Source: an uncultured Pelagibacteraceae bacterium (GTDB lineage: Bacteria; Pseudomonadota; Alphaproteobacteria; Pelagibacterales; Pelagibacteraceae). From it: DNA of 34,016 nucleotides. A model generated the notes under the pieces. That model was not told where the DNA came from, did not search any database, and was given only the letters and a program-made list of their open reading frames with translations. The stretch is from NCBI GenBank assembly GCA_902540545.1, contig CACBMY010000007.1, positions 1 through 34,016 on the forward strand, in the 5' to 3' direction. This document shows, piece after piece, positions 1 through 8,691 of the stretch. Position 1 is the stretch's first letter. The number at the start of each line of letters is the position of its first letter. Position numbers and translations under genes: made by a program.

Positions 1-1
1 A

Positions 2-1585
2 GAAATTTTTGTTTCTAGCGAGTCTTTGTATGGTAAATTTTTACACAGAGATATTACAGTTGGTGAAGATGTTTTTAAAATTGGAACAGAAATAAATGAG
101 ACTATAATTAATAAACTCATTGAAGCTGATATAAAATCCTTAGAAATTTCTAGAACTAACTCAATAAATAAAGGTCCATACTTATTATTAAGTATTTTTA
201 ATGATAAAAATGAAAATAAAAATGATGCGATTACAGAAATTTACAAAGTTTTAAGACCAGGAGAGCCTCCAACTATAGAGATAGCTACCCAGATATTTAA
301 TAACTTATTTTTTAGCTCAGATAGATACGATCTATCAGATGTTGGAAGAGTTAAAATGAATTCTAGGTTAGAAATGTCGTGTTCTGATAAAATAACAATT
401 TTAAGAAACGATGACATAATGGCAATAATTCAGAAAATGCTAGACTTGAGAGATGGTAAAGATGAAGTTGATGATATAGATCATTTAGGAAATAGAAGAG
501 TAAGGTCAGTTGGTGAACTTGTTGAAAATCAAGCAAGAATAGGGGTCTACAGAATGGAGAGAGCTATAAAAGAGAAAATGACTACTTTAGATGTTGAGTC
601 AGCAATGCCTCAAGATTTAATTAATGCAAAACCCTTGACTATTTCTCTTAAAGATTTCTTTGCTACCTCACAACTGTCTCAGTTTATGGATCAAACTAAT
701 CCACTTTCTGAAATCACTCATAAAAGAAGAGTATCGGCTTTAGGACCAGGTGGTTTAACAAGAGAAAGAGCAGGATTTGAGGTCCGAGATGTTCATCCCA
801 CTCATTATGGAAGAATTTGTCCAATCGAAACTCCTGAGGGACCAAACATTGGTCTAATTAATAGTTTATCTACATATTCAAAAATAAATAAATATGGTTT
901 CATTGAAAGCCCATATAAAAAGGTAAAAGATGGTGTTGTGCAAGATAACATTGAATATTTATCAGCCATGGAAGAAACTAAATTTACTATTGCACAAGCT
1001 AATTCTCTTATTGACAAAAATGGTAAGTTTACTGAAGAATTAGTTTCTTGTAGACAAAATTTAAATTTCATTTTAGCTAAACCAGATAGTATAGATTATA
1101 TCGATGTTTCTCCGAAACAACTTGTATCAGTAGCTGCCTCTCTAATACCTTTTTTAGAAAACGATGATGCTAATAGAGCATTAATGGGTTCTAATATGAT
1201 GAGACAAGCAGTTCCATTGTTAAAACCAGAGGCCCCACTTGTAGGTACAGGTATAGAAAGTGATGTTGCTTTAGACTCAGGAGTAACAATAGTTGCGAGA
1301 AGAGATGGAGTTGTAGATAAAATTGATGGTAAAAGGATAGTCATCAAAGCTTCGAGTGAAAAGGATTACTCTAAATCAGGCGTTGATATTTATAATTTGC
1401 AAAAGTTTAAAAGATCAAATCAAAATACCTGCATAAATCAAAAACCTTTAGTAAGAGTTGGAGATAAAGTTAAATCTGGAGATATCATTGCTGATGGCCC
1501 ATCTACTAAAGTTGGTGAATTAGCTCTAGGAAAAAATGTAACCGTAGCTTTTATGCCTTGGCAAGGTTACAACTTTGAAGACTCA
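2..1585 (+). CDS. rpoB: DNA-directed RNA polymerase subunit beta, internal fragment (open at left edge, truncated at internal junction)
   Basis: Frame is open from base 2 ([18 protein letters not shown]...). Contains the rifampicin-region motif [64 protein letters not shown] and ends at [14 protein letters not shown]. Downstream RpoB sequence (ILxSERxV...) is absent. The ORF-track extension to 2035 is antisense to rplJ, not RpoB. Confidence 0.95.
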
Positions 1586-1611
1586 TCTATAATTTTATTT
1601 AAGTCAGCCAT
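1582..1611 (-). pseudogene. rplL: 5' fragment of ribosomal protein L7/L12 gene (about 10 codons, [10 protein letters not shown]), cut by the junction with rpoB
   Basis: Reverse complement of 1582-1611 reads atg gct gac tta aat aaa att ata gat gag = [10 protein letters not shown], directly downstream of rplJ as expected for rplL. Similarity then stops and antisense rpoB begins. Confidence 0.75.
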
Positions 1612-1629
1612 ATTAAATCTTGTCCCTGG

Positions 1630-2139
1630 TTATTTTTTTGATTTTTCGAGCGCTAAAATAGCGATTTTTGACGCCGGCGCAAGTAAAATACTTGCTATTT
1701 TTTGTGCTGGAGACCTCAATATTCCTACTATTTTAGCCCTAGCTTCATCCAATGAAGGTAATGTAGCTACATTTTTGACGCCGGCAACATCTAAAATATC
1801 AGATCCCATGATTCCACCAAGAATCTTTAGATTTTCATTTTCTTTAGAAAAGTTTGTTAAAATCTTTGCTGATGTTATTGCATCTTCAGATAAGGCAATG
1901 GCAGTCGGACCTGAGAATAAATTTGATAGATCTTTACATCTAGTTTTTTCTAATGCTAATTTTGTAATTCTATTATTAGTGATTTTAAATTTTATACCAT
2001 GTTCTCTCATTTTAGCTCTTAGGTCATCAAGTTGATTCATTGTTAAACCTTGATAATGAGTAACTATGACGGCCTCAGACTTTTCAAACTGATTTGTCAT
2101 ATCAGATATATATTGTTTCTTTTGTTCTTTATTCATCAT
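1630..2139 (-). CDS. rplJ: 50S ribosomal protein L10
   Basis: 169 aa, L10-like ([47 protein letters not shown]...[18 protein letters not shown]), in rplKAJ order. Confidence 0.95.
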   Translation of the reverse strand: MMNKEQKKQYISDMTNQFEKSEAVIVTHYQGLTMNQLDDLRAKMREHGIKFKITNNRITKLALEKTRCKDLSNLFSGPTAIALSEDAITSAKILTNFSKENENLKILGGIMGSDILDVAGVKNVATLPSLDEARAKIVGILRSPAQKIASILLAPASKIAILALEKSKK

Positions 2140-2141
2140 AA

Positions 2142-2831
2142 CTAAATACTTCTACCTAATTTAATTTTGTAAGAAACACCCATTGTTGAAGTAATAAATA
2201 CTTGTTTAATTAAATCTCCTTTAATTGTATTATTTGATTTTTCTTTTTCCAAAGCATCTATTACTGCATTATAATTCATTATTAATTTATCGTCTGAGAA
2301 GGATTTATTTCCTATACTTACACCTATATTTCCATCTTTGTCATTTCTTATTTCAACTTGACCAGACTTTGCATCTACAACTGCTTTTTTAATATCATTA
2401 GTCACTGATCCTAATTTAGGATTTGGCATTAGTCCTTTTGGACCAAGAACTTTTCCTAATTTTGAAAGTTTAATCATCATACCAGGAGTACATATTAATT
2501 TTTCAAAATTTATATTCCCTGACTTTATTTCCTCTATAAGTTCATCACCACCAACAACCTCAGCTCCTGCATCTTTTGCTTCTTGTGATTTATTCTCTTC
2601 ACAAACTACACCCACTTTTACTTTTTTCGAACTTCCTCCAGGTAAATTAATAACTGTTCTAATGTTGATCTCGTTTTTCTTTTGCTTATTATTGATTTGC
2701 AAACTTATATCTAAAGATTCATCAAATTTTGTTGTACAATTCTGTTTTAAAATAGGAATTAATTTATCCACTGCTTCAGATTGCAAATCTCTAGTTTTTT
2801 CTGGTAATTTTTTGTACCTTTTTGATGCCAT
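2142..2831 (-). CDS. rplA: 50S ribosomal protein L1
   Basis: 229 aa; AGAEVVGGDELIEEIKSG, CTPGMMIKLSKLGKVLGPKGLMPNPKLGSVT motifs. Confidence 0.97.
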   Translation of the reverse strand: MASKRYKKLPEKTRDLQSEAVDKLIPILKQNCTTKFDESLDISLQINNKQKKNEINIRTVINLPGGSSKKVKVGVVCEENKSQEAKDAGAEVVGGDELIEEIKSGNINFEKLICTPGMMIKLSKLGKVLGPKGLMPNPKLGSVTNDIKKAVVDAKSGQVEIRNDKDGNIGVSIGNKSFSDDKLIMNYNAVIDALEKEKSNNTIKGDLIKQVFITSTMGVSYKIKLGRSI

Positions 2832-3259
2832 TATTCTACAACCTCAATTCCCATAGATCTTGCAGATCCTGCAATAATTTTTGCAGCTTCATCAACATCA
2901 TGAGCATTTAAATCAGCCATTTTTTTTTCCGCAATATCCTTCAATTGTTTTTTTGAAATCTTTGCAACAATATTTCTACCAGGTTCTTTTGATCCACTTT
3001 TAAGCTTTACAGCTTCTTTAATAAAATGAGAAGCTGGTGGTGATTTAATTATAAAATCAAATTTTTTGTCTTTATATACTGTTATAATTACTGGTACAGG
3101 TTTACCTGCAAATGATTTTGTTTTTTCATTAAAAGCTTTACAGAACTCCATTATATTTATTCCTCTTTGACCTAGTGCAGGACCAACAGGTGGAGCTGGA
3201 TTTGCTTGGCCACCATTAATTTGTAATTTTATATATCCACTTATCTCTTTTTTTGCCAT
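2831..3259 (-). CDS. rplK: 50S ribosomal protein L11
   Basis: 142 aa; [35 protein letters not shown]. Confidence 0.97.
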   Translation of the reverse strand: MAKKEISGYIKLQINGGQANPAPPVGPALGQRGINIMEFCKAFNEKTKSFAGKPVPVIITVYKDKKFDFIIKSPPASHFIKEAVKLKSGSKEPGRNIVAKISKKQLKDIAEKKMADLNAHDVDEAAKIIAGSARSMGIEVVE

Positions 3260-3789
3260 TAGCTTGCCTTTTCTACCTGACTATATTCCAAATCAACTGG
3301 TGTTGGCCTTCCAAAAATAGATACTGAAACTTTTAATCTCAATTTTTCCTCATCAATATCCTCGACCAAGCCACTAAATGATGCGAACGGTCCATCTATA
3401 ACTTGTACCTTTTCGCCTACATTATACTCTACACCTGATTTAGGTTGTACTACACCATCCTTAATTTGACCAAGTATTTTTTCAATTTCTTTCTCAGATA
3501 CAGGTATAGGTGTCCCTTTAGAGCCTAAAAAACCACTGACTTTTTTCAAGTTTTTTATCATGTGATAAATATTATTGTCCATCTCAGTTTTTAATAAAAC
3601 ATATCCCGGAAAATATTTTTTTTTCCTTTGAACTCTTTTTCCTCTTTTTACCTCAGTAATGTCATGTGTAGGAACGATAACCTCTTCAATCTTATCAGCA
3701 ATATTTGCTTTATTAGCTTCCTCTTTTATTTCTTGAGCAACTTTATTTTCAAAACTTGAGTGTGATTGAACTATATACCAATTTTTCAT
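3259..3789 (-). CDS. nusG: Transcription termination/antitermination factor NusG
   Basis: [21 protein letters not shown]...[21 protein letters not shown]...[27 protein letters not shown]-like C-terminus. ORF-track start at 3924 is an out-of-frame extension over secE; the ATG at 3789 gives canonical NusG. Confidence 0.95.
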   Translation of the reverse strand: MKNWYIVQSHSSFENKVAQEIKEEANKANIADKIEEVIVPTHDITEVKRGKRVQRKKKYFPGYVLLKTEMDNNIYHMIKNLKKVSGFLGSKGTPIPVSEKEIEKILGQIKDGVVQPKSGVEYNVGEKVQVIDGPFASFSGLVEDIDEEKLRLKVSVSIFGRPTPVDLEYSQVEKAS

Positions 3790-3980
3790 TAAAAATTTAC
3801 CTTTAAAACTAACTCTAAAAAAAATTGAAGAACTTGATCTAACAAAAGAAAGAATAAAGCTGCCACAATAGCCATAGCAACAACCATTAATGATCCTTGT
3901 ATAACCTCTTTTCCAGTTGGCCAAGTAACCTTAAAAGCTTCTTGCTTTACATCCTGAATAAATTTTAAAGGGTTTTTCAT
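3789..3980 (-). CDS. secE: Preprotein translocase subunit SecE
   Basis: 63 aa, single TM; KFIQDVKQEAFKVTWPTGKEVIQGSLMVVAMAIVAALFFLLLDQVLQ; TAATG overlap with nusG. Confidence 0.95.
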   Translation of the reverse strand: MKNPLKFIQDVKQEAFKVTWPTGKEVIQGSLMVVAMAIVAALFFLLLDQVLQFFLELVLKVNF

Positions 3981-3990
3981 AATTTTGTTT

Positions 3991-4066
3991 TGGCAGGAGC
4001 GGAGGGAATCGAACCCCCAACCTCCGGTTTTGGAGACCGGCGCTCTACCAATTGAGCTACACTCCT
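3991..4066 (-). tRNA. tRNA-Trp (CCA)
   Basis: Minus strand aggagtgtagctcaattggtagagcgccggtctccaaaaccggaggttgggggttcgattccctccgctcctgcca: cloverleaf by eye, anticodon CCA, CCA encoded. Confidence 0.95.
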
Positions 4067-4073
4067 ATGGAGT

Positions 4074-5264
4074 TTACTCTATAATTTTAGTTACTACTCC
4101 AGCTCCTACTGTTCTTCCACCTTCTCGAATAGCAAAATTTAACTTCTCTGCCATTGCAATTGGTGTAATTAATTTAACCGTGAATTTAGCATCATCTCCT
4201 GGCATCACCATTTCTGTTCCAGCTGGTAACTCAACTTCGCCTGTAACATCAGTTGTTCTGAAATAAAACTGAGGTCTGTATTTTGTAAAAAATGGAGTAT
4301 GTCTTCCACCTTCTTCTTTTTTTAATACATAAGCTTGAGCTTCAAATTTAGTATGTGGAGTTATTGAGCCAGGTTTACATAATACTTGACCTCTCTCAAC
4401 GTCTGTTCTTTCAACACCTCTTAAAAGTGCTCCAATATTATCTCCAGCTTCACCTGAGTCTAATAGTTTTCTAAACATCTCTACTCCAGTACATACTGTT
4501 TTCTTGGTTTCTCTTATTCCAACGATTTCAATTTCATCTCCTGTTTTAATAATTCCAGATTCTACTCTACCAGTAACAACGGTACCTCTTCCTGAAATTG
4601 AAAAAACGTCTTCAACAGGCATTAGGAAATCTTTATCTTTTGGTCTGTCTGGTTGTGGTATAAATTCATCAACAGATTTCATAAGTTCCATTATTGAATT
4701 CTTTCCAATTTCATCATCTCTACCTTCAACTGCAGCAAGAGCTGAACCTTTTATAATTGGAGTTTTGTCTCCAGGAAATTTATAAGACGTTAGTAAATCT
4801 TTAATTTCTTCTTCTACAAGTTCGATCATTTCTTTATCATCAACTTGGTCAACTTTATTTAGATAAACAACTATGGCTGGTACTCCAACTTGTCTTGCTA
4901 AAAGTATATGCTCTCTGGTTTGTGGCATTGGACCATCTGCAGCATTAACAACTAAAATTGCACCATCCATTTGTGCAGCACCTGTGATCATATTTTTCAC
5001 GTAATCTGCGTGACCTGGACAATCTACGTGCGCATAGTGTCTTTTTTCTGTTTCATATTCTACGTGAGCAGTTGATATTGTAATTCCTCTCTCTTTTTCT
5101 TCAGGAGCTTTATCAATTTGATCATAAGCAGTAAATTGCGCACCGCCAGACTCTGCTAAAACTTTTGTAATCGCAGCAGTTAATGTTGTTTTTCCATGAT
5201 CGACATGACCAATAGTACCAATATTACAGTGCGGTTTATTTCTTACGAACTTTTCTTTTGACAT
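4074..5264 (-). CDS. tuf: Elongation factor Tu
   Basis: 396 aa; [66 protein letters not shown]. Confidence 0.99.
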   Translation of the reverse strand: MSKEKFVRNKPHCNIGTIGHVDHGKTTLTAAITKVLAESGGAQFTAYDQIDKAPEEKERGITISTAHVEYETEKRHYAHVDCPGHADYVKNMITGAAQMDGAILVVNAADGPMPQTREHILLARQVGVPAIVVYLNKVDQVDDKEMIELVEEEIKDLLTSYKFPGDKTPIIKGSALAAVEGRDDEIGKNSIMELMKSVDEFIPQPDRPKDKDFLMPVEDVFSISGRGTVVTGRVESGIIKTGDEIEIVGIRETKKTVCTGVEMFRKLLDSGEAGDNIGALLRGVERTDVERGQVLCKPGSITPHTKFEAQAYVLKKEEGGRHTPFFTKYRPQFYFRTTDVTGEVELPAGTEMVMPGDDAKFTVKLITPIAMAEKLNFAIREGGRTVGAGVVTKIIE

Positions 5265-5298
5265 TACTTGTTTACCTCTTTTTTTTTAATTTTTTTTT

Positions 5299-5372
5299 TG
5301 GAGCGGGTAAAGGGAATCGAACCCTTACATCCAGCTTGGAAGGCTAGCGTTCTACCATTGAACTACACCCGC
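5299..5372 (-). tRNA. tRNA-Gly (TCC)
   Basis: Minus strand gcgggtgtagttcaatggtagaacgctagccttccaagctggatgtaagggttcgattccctttacccgctcca; anticodon TCC. Confidence 0.95.
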
Positions 5373-5413
5373 AACACCCAAGTATACCCCATGTTATAAA
5401 AAAAATTATTGAA

Positions 5414-5499
<86 letters not shown>

Positions 5500-5525
5500 C
5501 TGATAAAATCTAGGCGGAAGCACCC

Positions 5526-5553
5526 CATGTTCAATAAAGCTTTAAACAACATG
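5526..5553. repeat. 28-bp interrupted palindrome (CATGTTCAATAAAG/CTTTAAACAACATG)
   Basis: The two arms match at 11 of 14 positions, with the 3 mismatches contiguous (CAA vs GTT); the CATGTT/AACATG arms and TAAAGCTTTA core share one centre. Confidence 0.7.
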
Positions 5554-5556
5554 CGT

Positions 5557-5584
5557 TTTATATATTTTTATTGTACAAATGCAA
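5557..5584 (-). promoter_or_regulatory. Putative sigma70-type promoter for tRNA-Tyr/tRNA-Gly/tuf transcription
   Basis: Minus strand TTGCAT (5584-5579), 16-nt spacer, TATAAA (5562-5557). By-eye match in AT-rich DNA, so weak. Confidence 0.3.
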
Positions 5585-5637
5585 TACGAGAAATATAGGA
5601 AATTAGCTTAAAAAATAGAGTAAATTCAACAAATATA

Positions 5638-6381
5638 ATGGACAAATCATCTTTTTTTATAGTTGGAAAACATGCAGTTATTGAGGCATTAAAAAATCCT
5701 AAAAGAAAAGTTTTAAAAATTTTTCTTACAGAGGAAAGTAAAAAAAATATACATAGAGTTAGTTCAAGAAAAAATCTCCTAAAAGATTTAAAGATTTATT
5801 ATAAAACAAGAAAAGAGCTGGATAAGTATTGTTCAAAAGATGGGATTACTCATCAAGGATATGTTGCTGAAATTGAACATTTTGAAAAAAGTAACCTGAA
5901 AGAATTTATCAAATCAAAAGATAATTTGACTATAGCATGCTTGGATGAAGTTACAGATCCAAGAAATATAGGATCCTTAATTAGAAGTGCTACTTCATTT
6001 GAAATTGATGGAATTATTATTAAAGAAAGACATTTTCCCTCAGAAAGTAAACTGATGTATAAATCTGCAAGTGGATGCATGGAGCATATAAACATATTTC
6101 AGGTCTCTAATATTAATACTACTCTCAAATTTTTAAGAGAAAAAAATTTTTGGATTTATGGTTTTGAGGCAAAAAGTAATAAAAAATTTAACGAAGTTAA
6201 ATGGGATGGAAATAATATTTTGCTTTTTGGTTCAGAAGGTTTTGGTATGAGAGAACATACAAAAAAGTATACTGATTTTTTAGTAAAAATAGATATTCAT
6301 AAAAATGTTGAAAGTCTTAATATATCTAATAGCGCTGCAATAGTTTTTCATCATATAAATCAATATAAAAATAAAACTTGA
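5638..6381 (+). CDS. rlmB: 23S rRNA (guanosine-2'-O-)-methyltransferase RlmB-like, TrmH/SPOUT family
   Basis: 247 aa; GKHAVIEAL, LDEVTDPRNIGSLIRSATSFEIDGIII, LFGSEGFGMR, SLNISNSAAIVFH motifs. Confidence 0.92.
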   Translation: MDKSSFFIVGKHAVIEALKNPKRKVLKIFLTEESKKNIHRVSSRKNLLKDLKIYYKTRKELDKYCSKDGITHQGYVAEIEHFEKSNLKEFIKSKDNLTIACLDEVTDPRNIGSLIRSATSFEIDGIIIKERHFPSESKLMYKSASGCMEHINIFQVSNINTTLKFLREKNFWIYGFEAKSNKKFNEVKWDGNNILLFGSEGFGMREHTKKYTDFLVKIDIHKNVESLNISNSAAIVFHHINQYKNKT

Positions 6382-6414
6382 TAATCTTAAAAATAATAAT
6401 ACAAAACATTTCAT

Positions 6415-6490
6415 GCCCTTGTAGCTCAGCTGGTAGAGCAATTGATTTGTAATCAATAGGTCCGCGGTTCGAGTCCGTGCGGGGGCACCA
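6415..6490 (+). tRNA. tRNA-Thr (TGT)
   Basis: gcccttgtagctcagctggtagagcaattgatttgtaatcaataggtccgcggttcgagtccgtgcgggggcacca; anticodon TGT, CCA encoded. Confidence 0.95.
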
Positions 6491-7261
6491 TTACTTAGTT
6501 TCGTTTCTTAATTGCTCAATTTTAATTTTTTTTTGCAGACTTCTATTTTTATCGAATAATAAGTTAAACTTAATTTTTTTATTTGTTTTTACATATATTG
6601 TTTTTGCATTTCTAACTTCAATGTTGTCAGCGACAGCGCTTATTGGTCTTTTTAATGGATTTAAATTTTTGATTATGATTTTAGATTTGTCACTAACAAT
6701 CTTTCCTTTCCATCTTCTTGGTCTGAAGGCACTTATTGGACTTATTGAAAGTTGATTAGAGTCAATACTTAGTATAGGACCATGAACAGAAAGATTATAG
6801 GCTGTACTTCCAGCAGGTGTGGACACTAAAACTCCATCAGAAATTAGATGTTTTATAATTTGTTTTTTTCCATTTGAAATAGTTAATGAAGCAGTTTGTC
6901 TACTTTGCCTCAAAACAGAAATTTCATTTATTGCTATAGATTTTTTAATTAAATTAGTATTAGTTTTTACATTCATCTGTAAGGGAGAAATCGATACCAA
7001 TCTTGCTTTAATTAAATTTTTATAAATTGTTTTTTCGGAAAATTTATTCATAAGGAAACCATAGTTTCCTGAATTTATTCCATAAAATGGTTTTTTGTAT
7101 TTATTATATTTTTTTAATGTTTCGAGCATAAAACCATCGCCACCAATTACTATAATTAAATTTGATTTTGACAATGAATGATCTTTAATTCTTTTTAAGA
7201 CAGAATTTTTTATTTTTAATGATCTAAAATTTTTATCAGCAACTATAAATGGGTTTACCAT
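6491..7261 (-). CDS. nadK: NAD kinase
   Basis: MVNPFIVADKNF...LIIVIGGDGFMLETLKKY...PFYGINSGNYGFLMN...LISDGVLVSTPAGSTAYNLSVHGPIL. ORF-track start at 7300 runs through tRNA-Leu; the ATG at 7261 is the realistic start. Confidence 0.93.
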   Translation of the reverse strand: MVNPFIVADKNFRSLKIKNSVLKRIKDHSLSKSNLIIVIGGDGFMLETLKKYNKYKKPFYGINSGNYGFLMNKFSEKTIYKNLIKARLVSISPLQMNVKTNTNLIKKSIAINEISVLRQSRQTASLTISNGKKQIIKHLISDGVLVSTPAGSTAYNLSVHGPILSIDSNQLSISPISAFRPRRWKGKIVSDKSKIIIKNLNPLKRPISAVADNIEVRNAKTIYVKTNKKIKFNLLFDKNRSLQKKIKIEQLRNETK

Positions 7262-7264
7262 TAG

Positions 7265-7350
7265 TGGTGCCCTCGGCCAGACTCGAACTGGCACTCCCAA
7301 AAGGGCAAGGATTTTAAGTCCTTTGTGTCTACCAATTTCACCACGAGGGC
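7265..7350 (-). tRNA. tRNA-Leu (TAA)
   Basis: Minus strand gccctcgtggtgaaattggtagacacaaaggacttaaaatccttgcccttttgggagtgccagttcgagtctggccgagggcacca; long variable arm, anticodon TAA. Confidence 0.95.
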
Positions 7351-7394
7351 AGTTATAAAGTTCATCGTTATATATATTAATATTTATATCTCAA

Positions 7395-8687
7395 CTATAT
7401 TAAATTGTATTGATATTCTCTAGCTTCAATTATTTCTTTTTGAACATTTAGTTCAACATCATCTAAATATATATAGTCATCTTTTTTAATGTCTTTTTTT
7501 AAAACTGCATTGTCAGCATAACCCATAGGCAACGTTCTTTCCTTTTTCGATCTTTTTGAAGATATTAATCTTCCTCTTGCACAATAACCTCCCTCACCAT
7601 CAAGTTTTTGACCAACTTTTAAATCCTTTTTAGCAACACTAGCAATTTCAGCGTTAAAATTTTTTGTATGACCTGTTGCTTTATTATCAAGAACTATAGA
7701 ATAAATTGATTGAGCTAATTCTAATCCAATGTAATGATAAGGTCTCCAAATAGCTGAATAACTCCCCGAAGAGTCTGTTGCCATCCCATAATCTTTGAAG
7801 CAGTTTTTTACATAATCATTTTGCGCTTTAATAACAATATATACTCCCCATCTAAGATCATTTGGAATATCTTTTTTATCTAAATCAATGCTTGAAATAA
7901 CTTCTACTTGACCAGCATAATCTAATAAACCACCCTCTGATTTTGGAATTAATTTTTTAGCAATATCATAAACTCCTACTGGAGGATATGTTAATCCATT
8001 GTCCGGACAAATTAGATCTGTTGCATTACTAACTGCACACATTTCAATTGATGATTTATCTCCACACAGAAAACTATTAAACATTTTAGGATTCATACCA
8101 GATTCATTTTCAGCTCTTTCTTTAGTTAATCCATAATGTCCCCAAACTGTTTCTGGTGTGGAATACTCAAAAGATGGATGATATTTTGTTCCTTTTCCTG
8201 CGCATACAACTTTAAAACCATTTAATTTTGCCCACTCAATTTGTTCTAATATTAATGATGGTTGATCACCGTATGCCATTGAACAAATAACATTATTTTT
8301 TTTTGCTAAATCAGATAGGAATTTTCCACACAAAACATCTGCTTCGACATTAACCATAATTACATGTCTCTTACTTTCTATTATTTTTTTTGCGTGAATA
8401 GTGCCCGCAATTGGATTGCCTGTAGCTTCGATGTATACATCAATTTCTCTATCTAAAACTTTATCTAAACTGTCTGAAAAATTTATCTTACCTATGGTAT
8501 CATTAGTTAATCCACTCTTTGAACAGTTTTTTTTTGCTCTCTCAACATCAATTTCAACGATAGAATCTAAAATAATTTTATTCAATTGGTTGTATTGTGC
8601 AAGAAACATTGAAACAAACTTGCCACAACCGATAAAAGCAATTTTAATCGGTTTTTTCAAATTTTGAAGTTTAGAGTATAAATACAC
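7395..8687 (-). CDS. Homoserine-dehydrogenase-like NAD(P)-binding oxidoreductase with C-terminal SAF-like domain, substrate unknown
   Basis: 430 aa; N-terminal IKIAFIGCGKFVSMFLAQ Rossmann motif; C-terminal VAKKDLKVGQKLDGEGGYCARGRLI...LKKDIKKDDYIYLDDVELN resembles SAF domains. Confidence 0.75.
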   Translation of the reverse strand: MYLYSKLQNLKKPIKIAFIGCGKFVSMFLAQYNQLNKIILDSIVEIDVERAKKNCSKSGLTNDTIGKINFSDSLDKVLDREIDVYIEATGNPIAGTIHAKKIIESKRHVIMVNVEADVLCGKFLSDLAKKNNVICSMAYGDQPSLILEQIEWAKLNGFKVVCAGKGTKYHPSFEYSTPETVWGHYGLTKERAENESGMNPKMFNSFLCGDKSSIEMCAVSNATDLICPDNGLTYPPVGVYDIAKKLIPKSEGGLLDYAGQVEVISSIDLDKKDIPNDLRWGVYIVIKAQNDYVKNCFKDYGMATDSSGSYSAIWRPYHYIGLELAQSIYSIVLDNKATGHTKNFNAEIASVAKKDLKVGQKLDGEGGYCARGRLISSKRSKKERTLPMGYADNAVLKKDIKKDDYIYLDDVELNVQKEIIEAREYQYNLI

Positions 8688-8691
8688 ACTT

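Noticed and set aside
590-800. Rifampicin-resistance substitutions in rpoB
   Set aside because: The cluster [27 protein letters not shown] has the usual wild-type residues at the major resistance positions.
805-1347. Minus-strand ORFs (88 aa, 83 aa) inside rpoB
   Set aside because: Antisense shadow ORFs of the conserved rpoB frame.
26-2035. 669-aa ORF as a novel RpoB variant with unique C-terminus
   Set aside because: The part after about 1585 is antisense to rplL/rplJ; it results from the junction, not a real protein extension.
3789-3924. N-terminal 45-aa extension of NusG in the ORF track
   Set aside because: It is out-of-frame translation across secE; NusG begins canonically at MKNWYIVQ (3789).
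4504-4785. + strand ORF of 93 aa inside tuf (and the 3985-4266 ORF)
   Set aside because: Antisense to tuf/tRNA-Trp; composition reflects mirrored codon use of a highly expressed gene, with no independent support.
7262-7300. N-terminal extension of NAD kinase (MGVPVRVWPRAPL)
   Set aside because: It is translation of the tRNA-Leu 3' half; the ATG at 7261 fits the family start.
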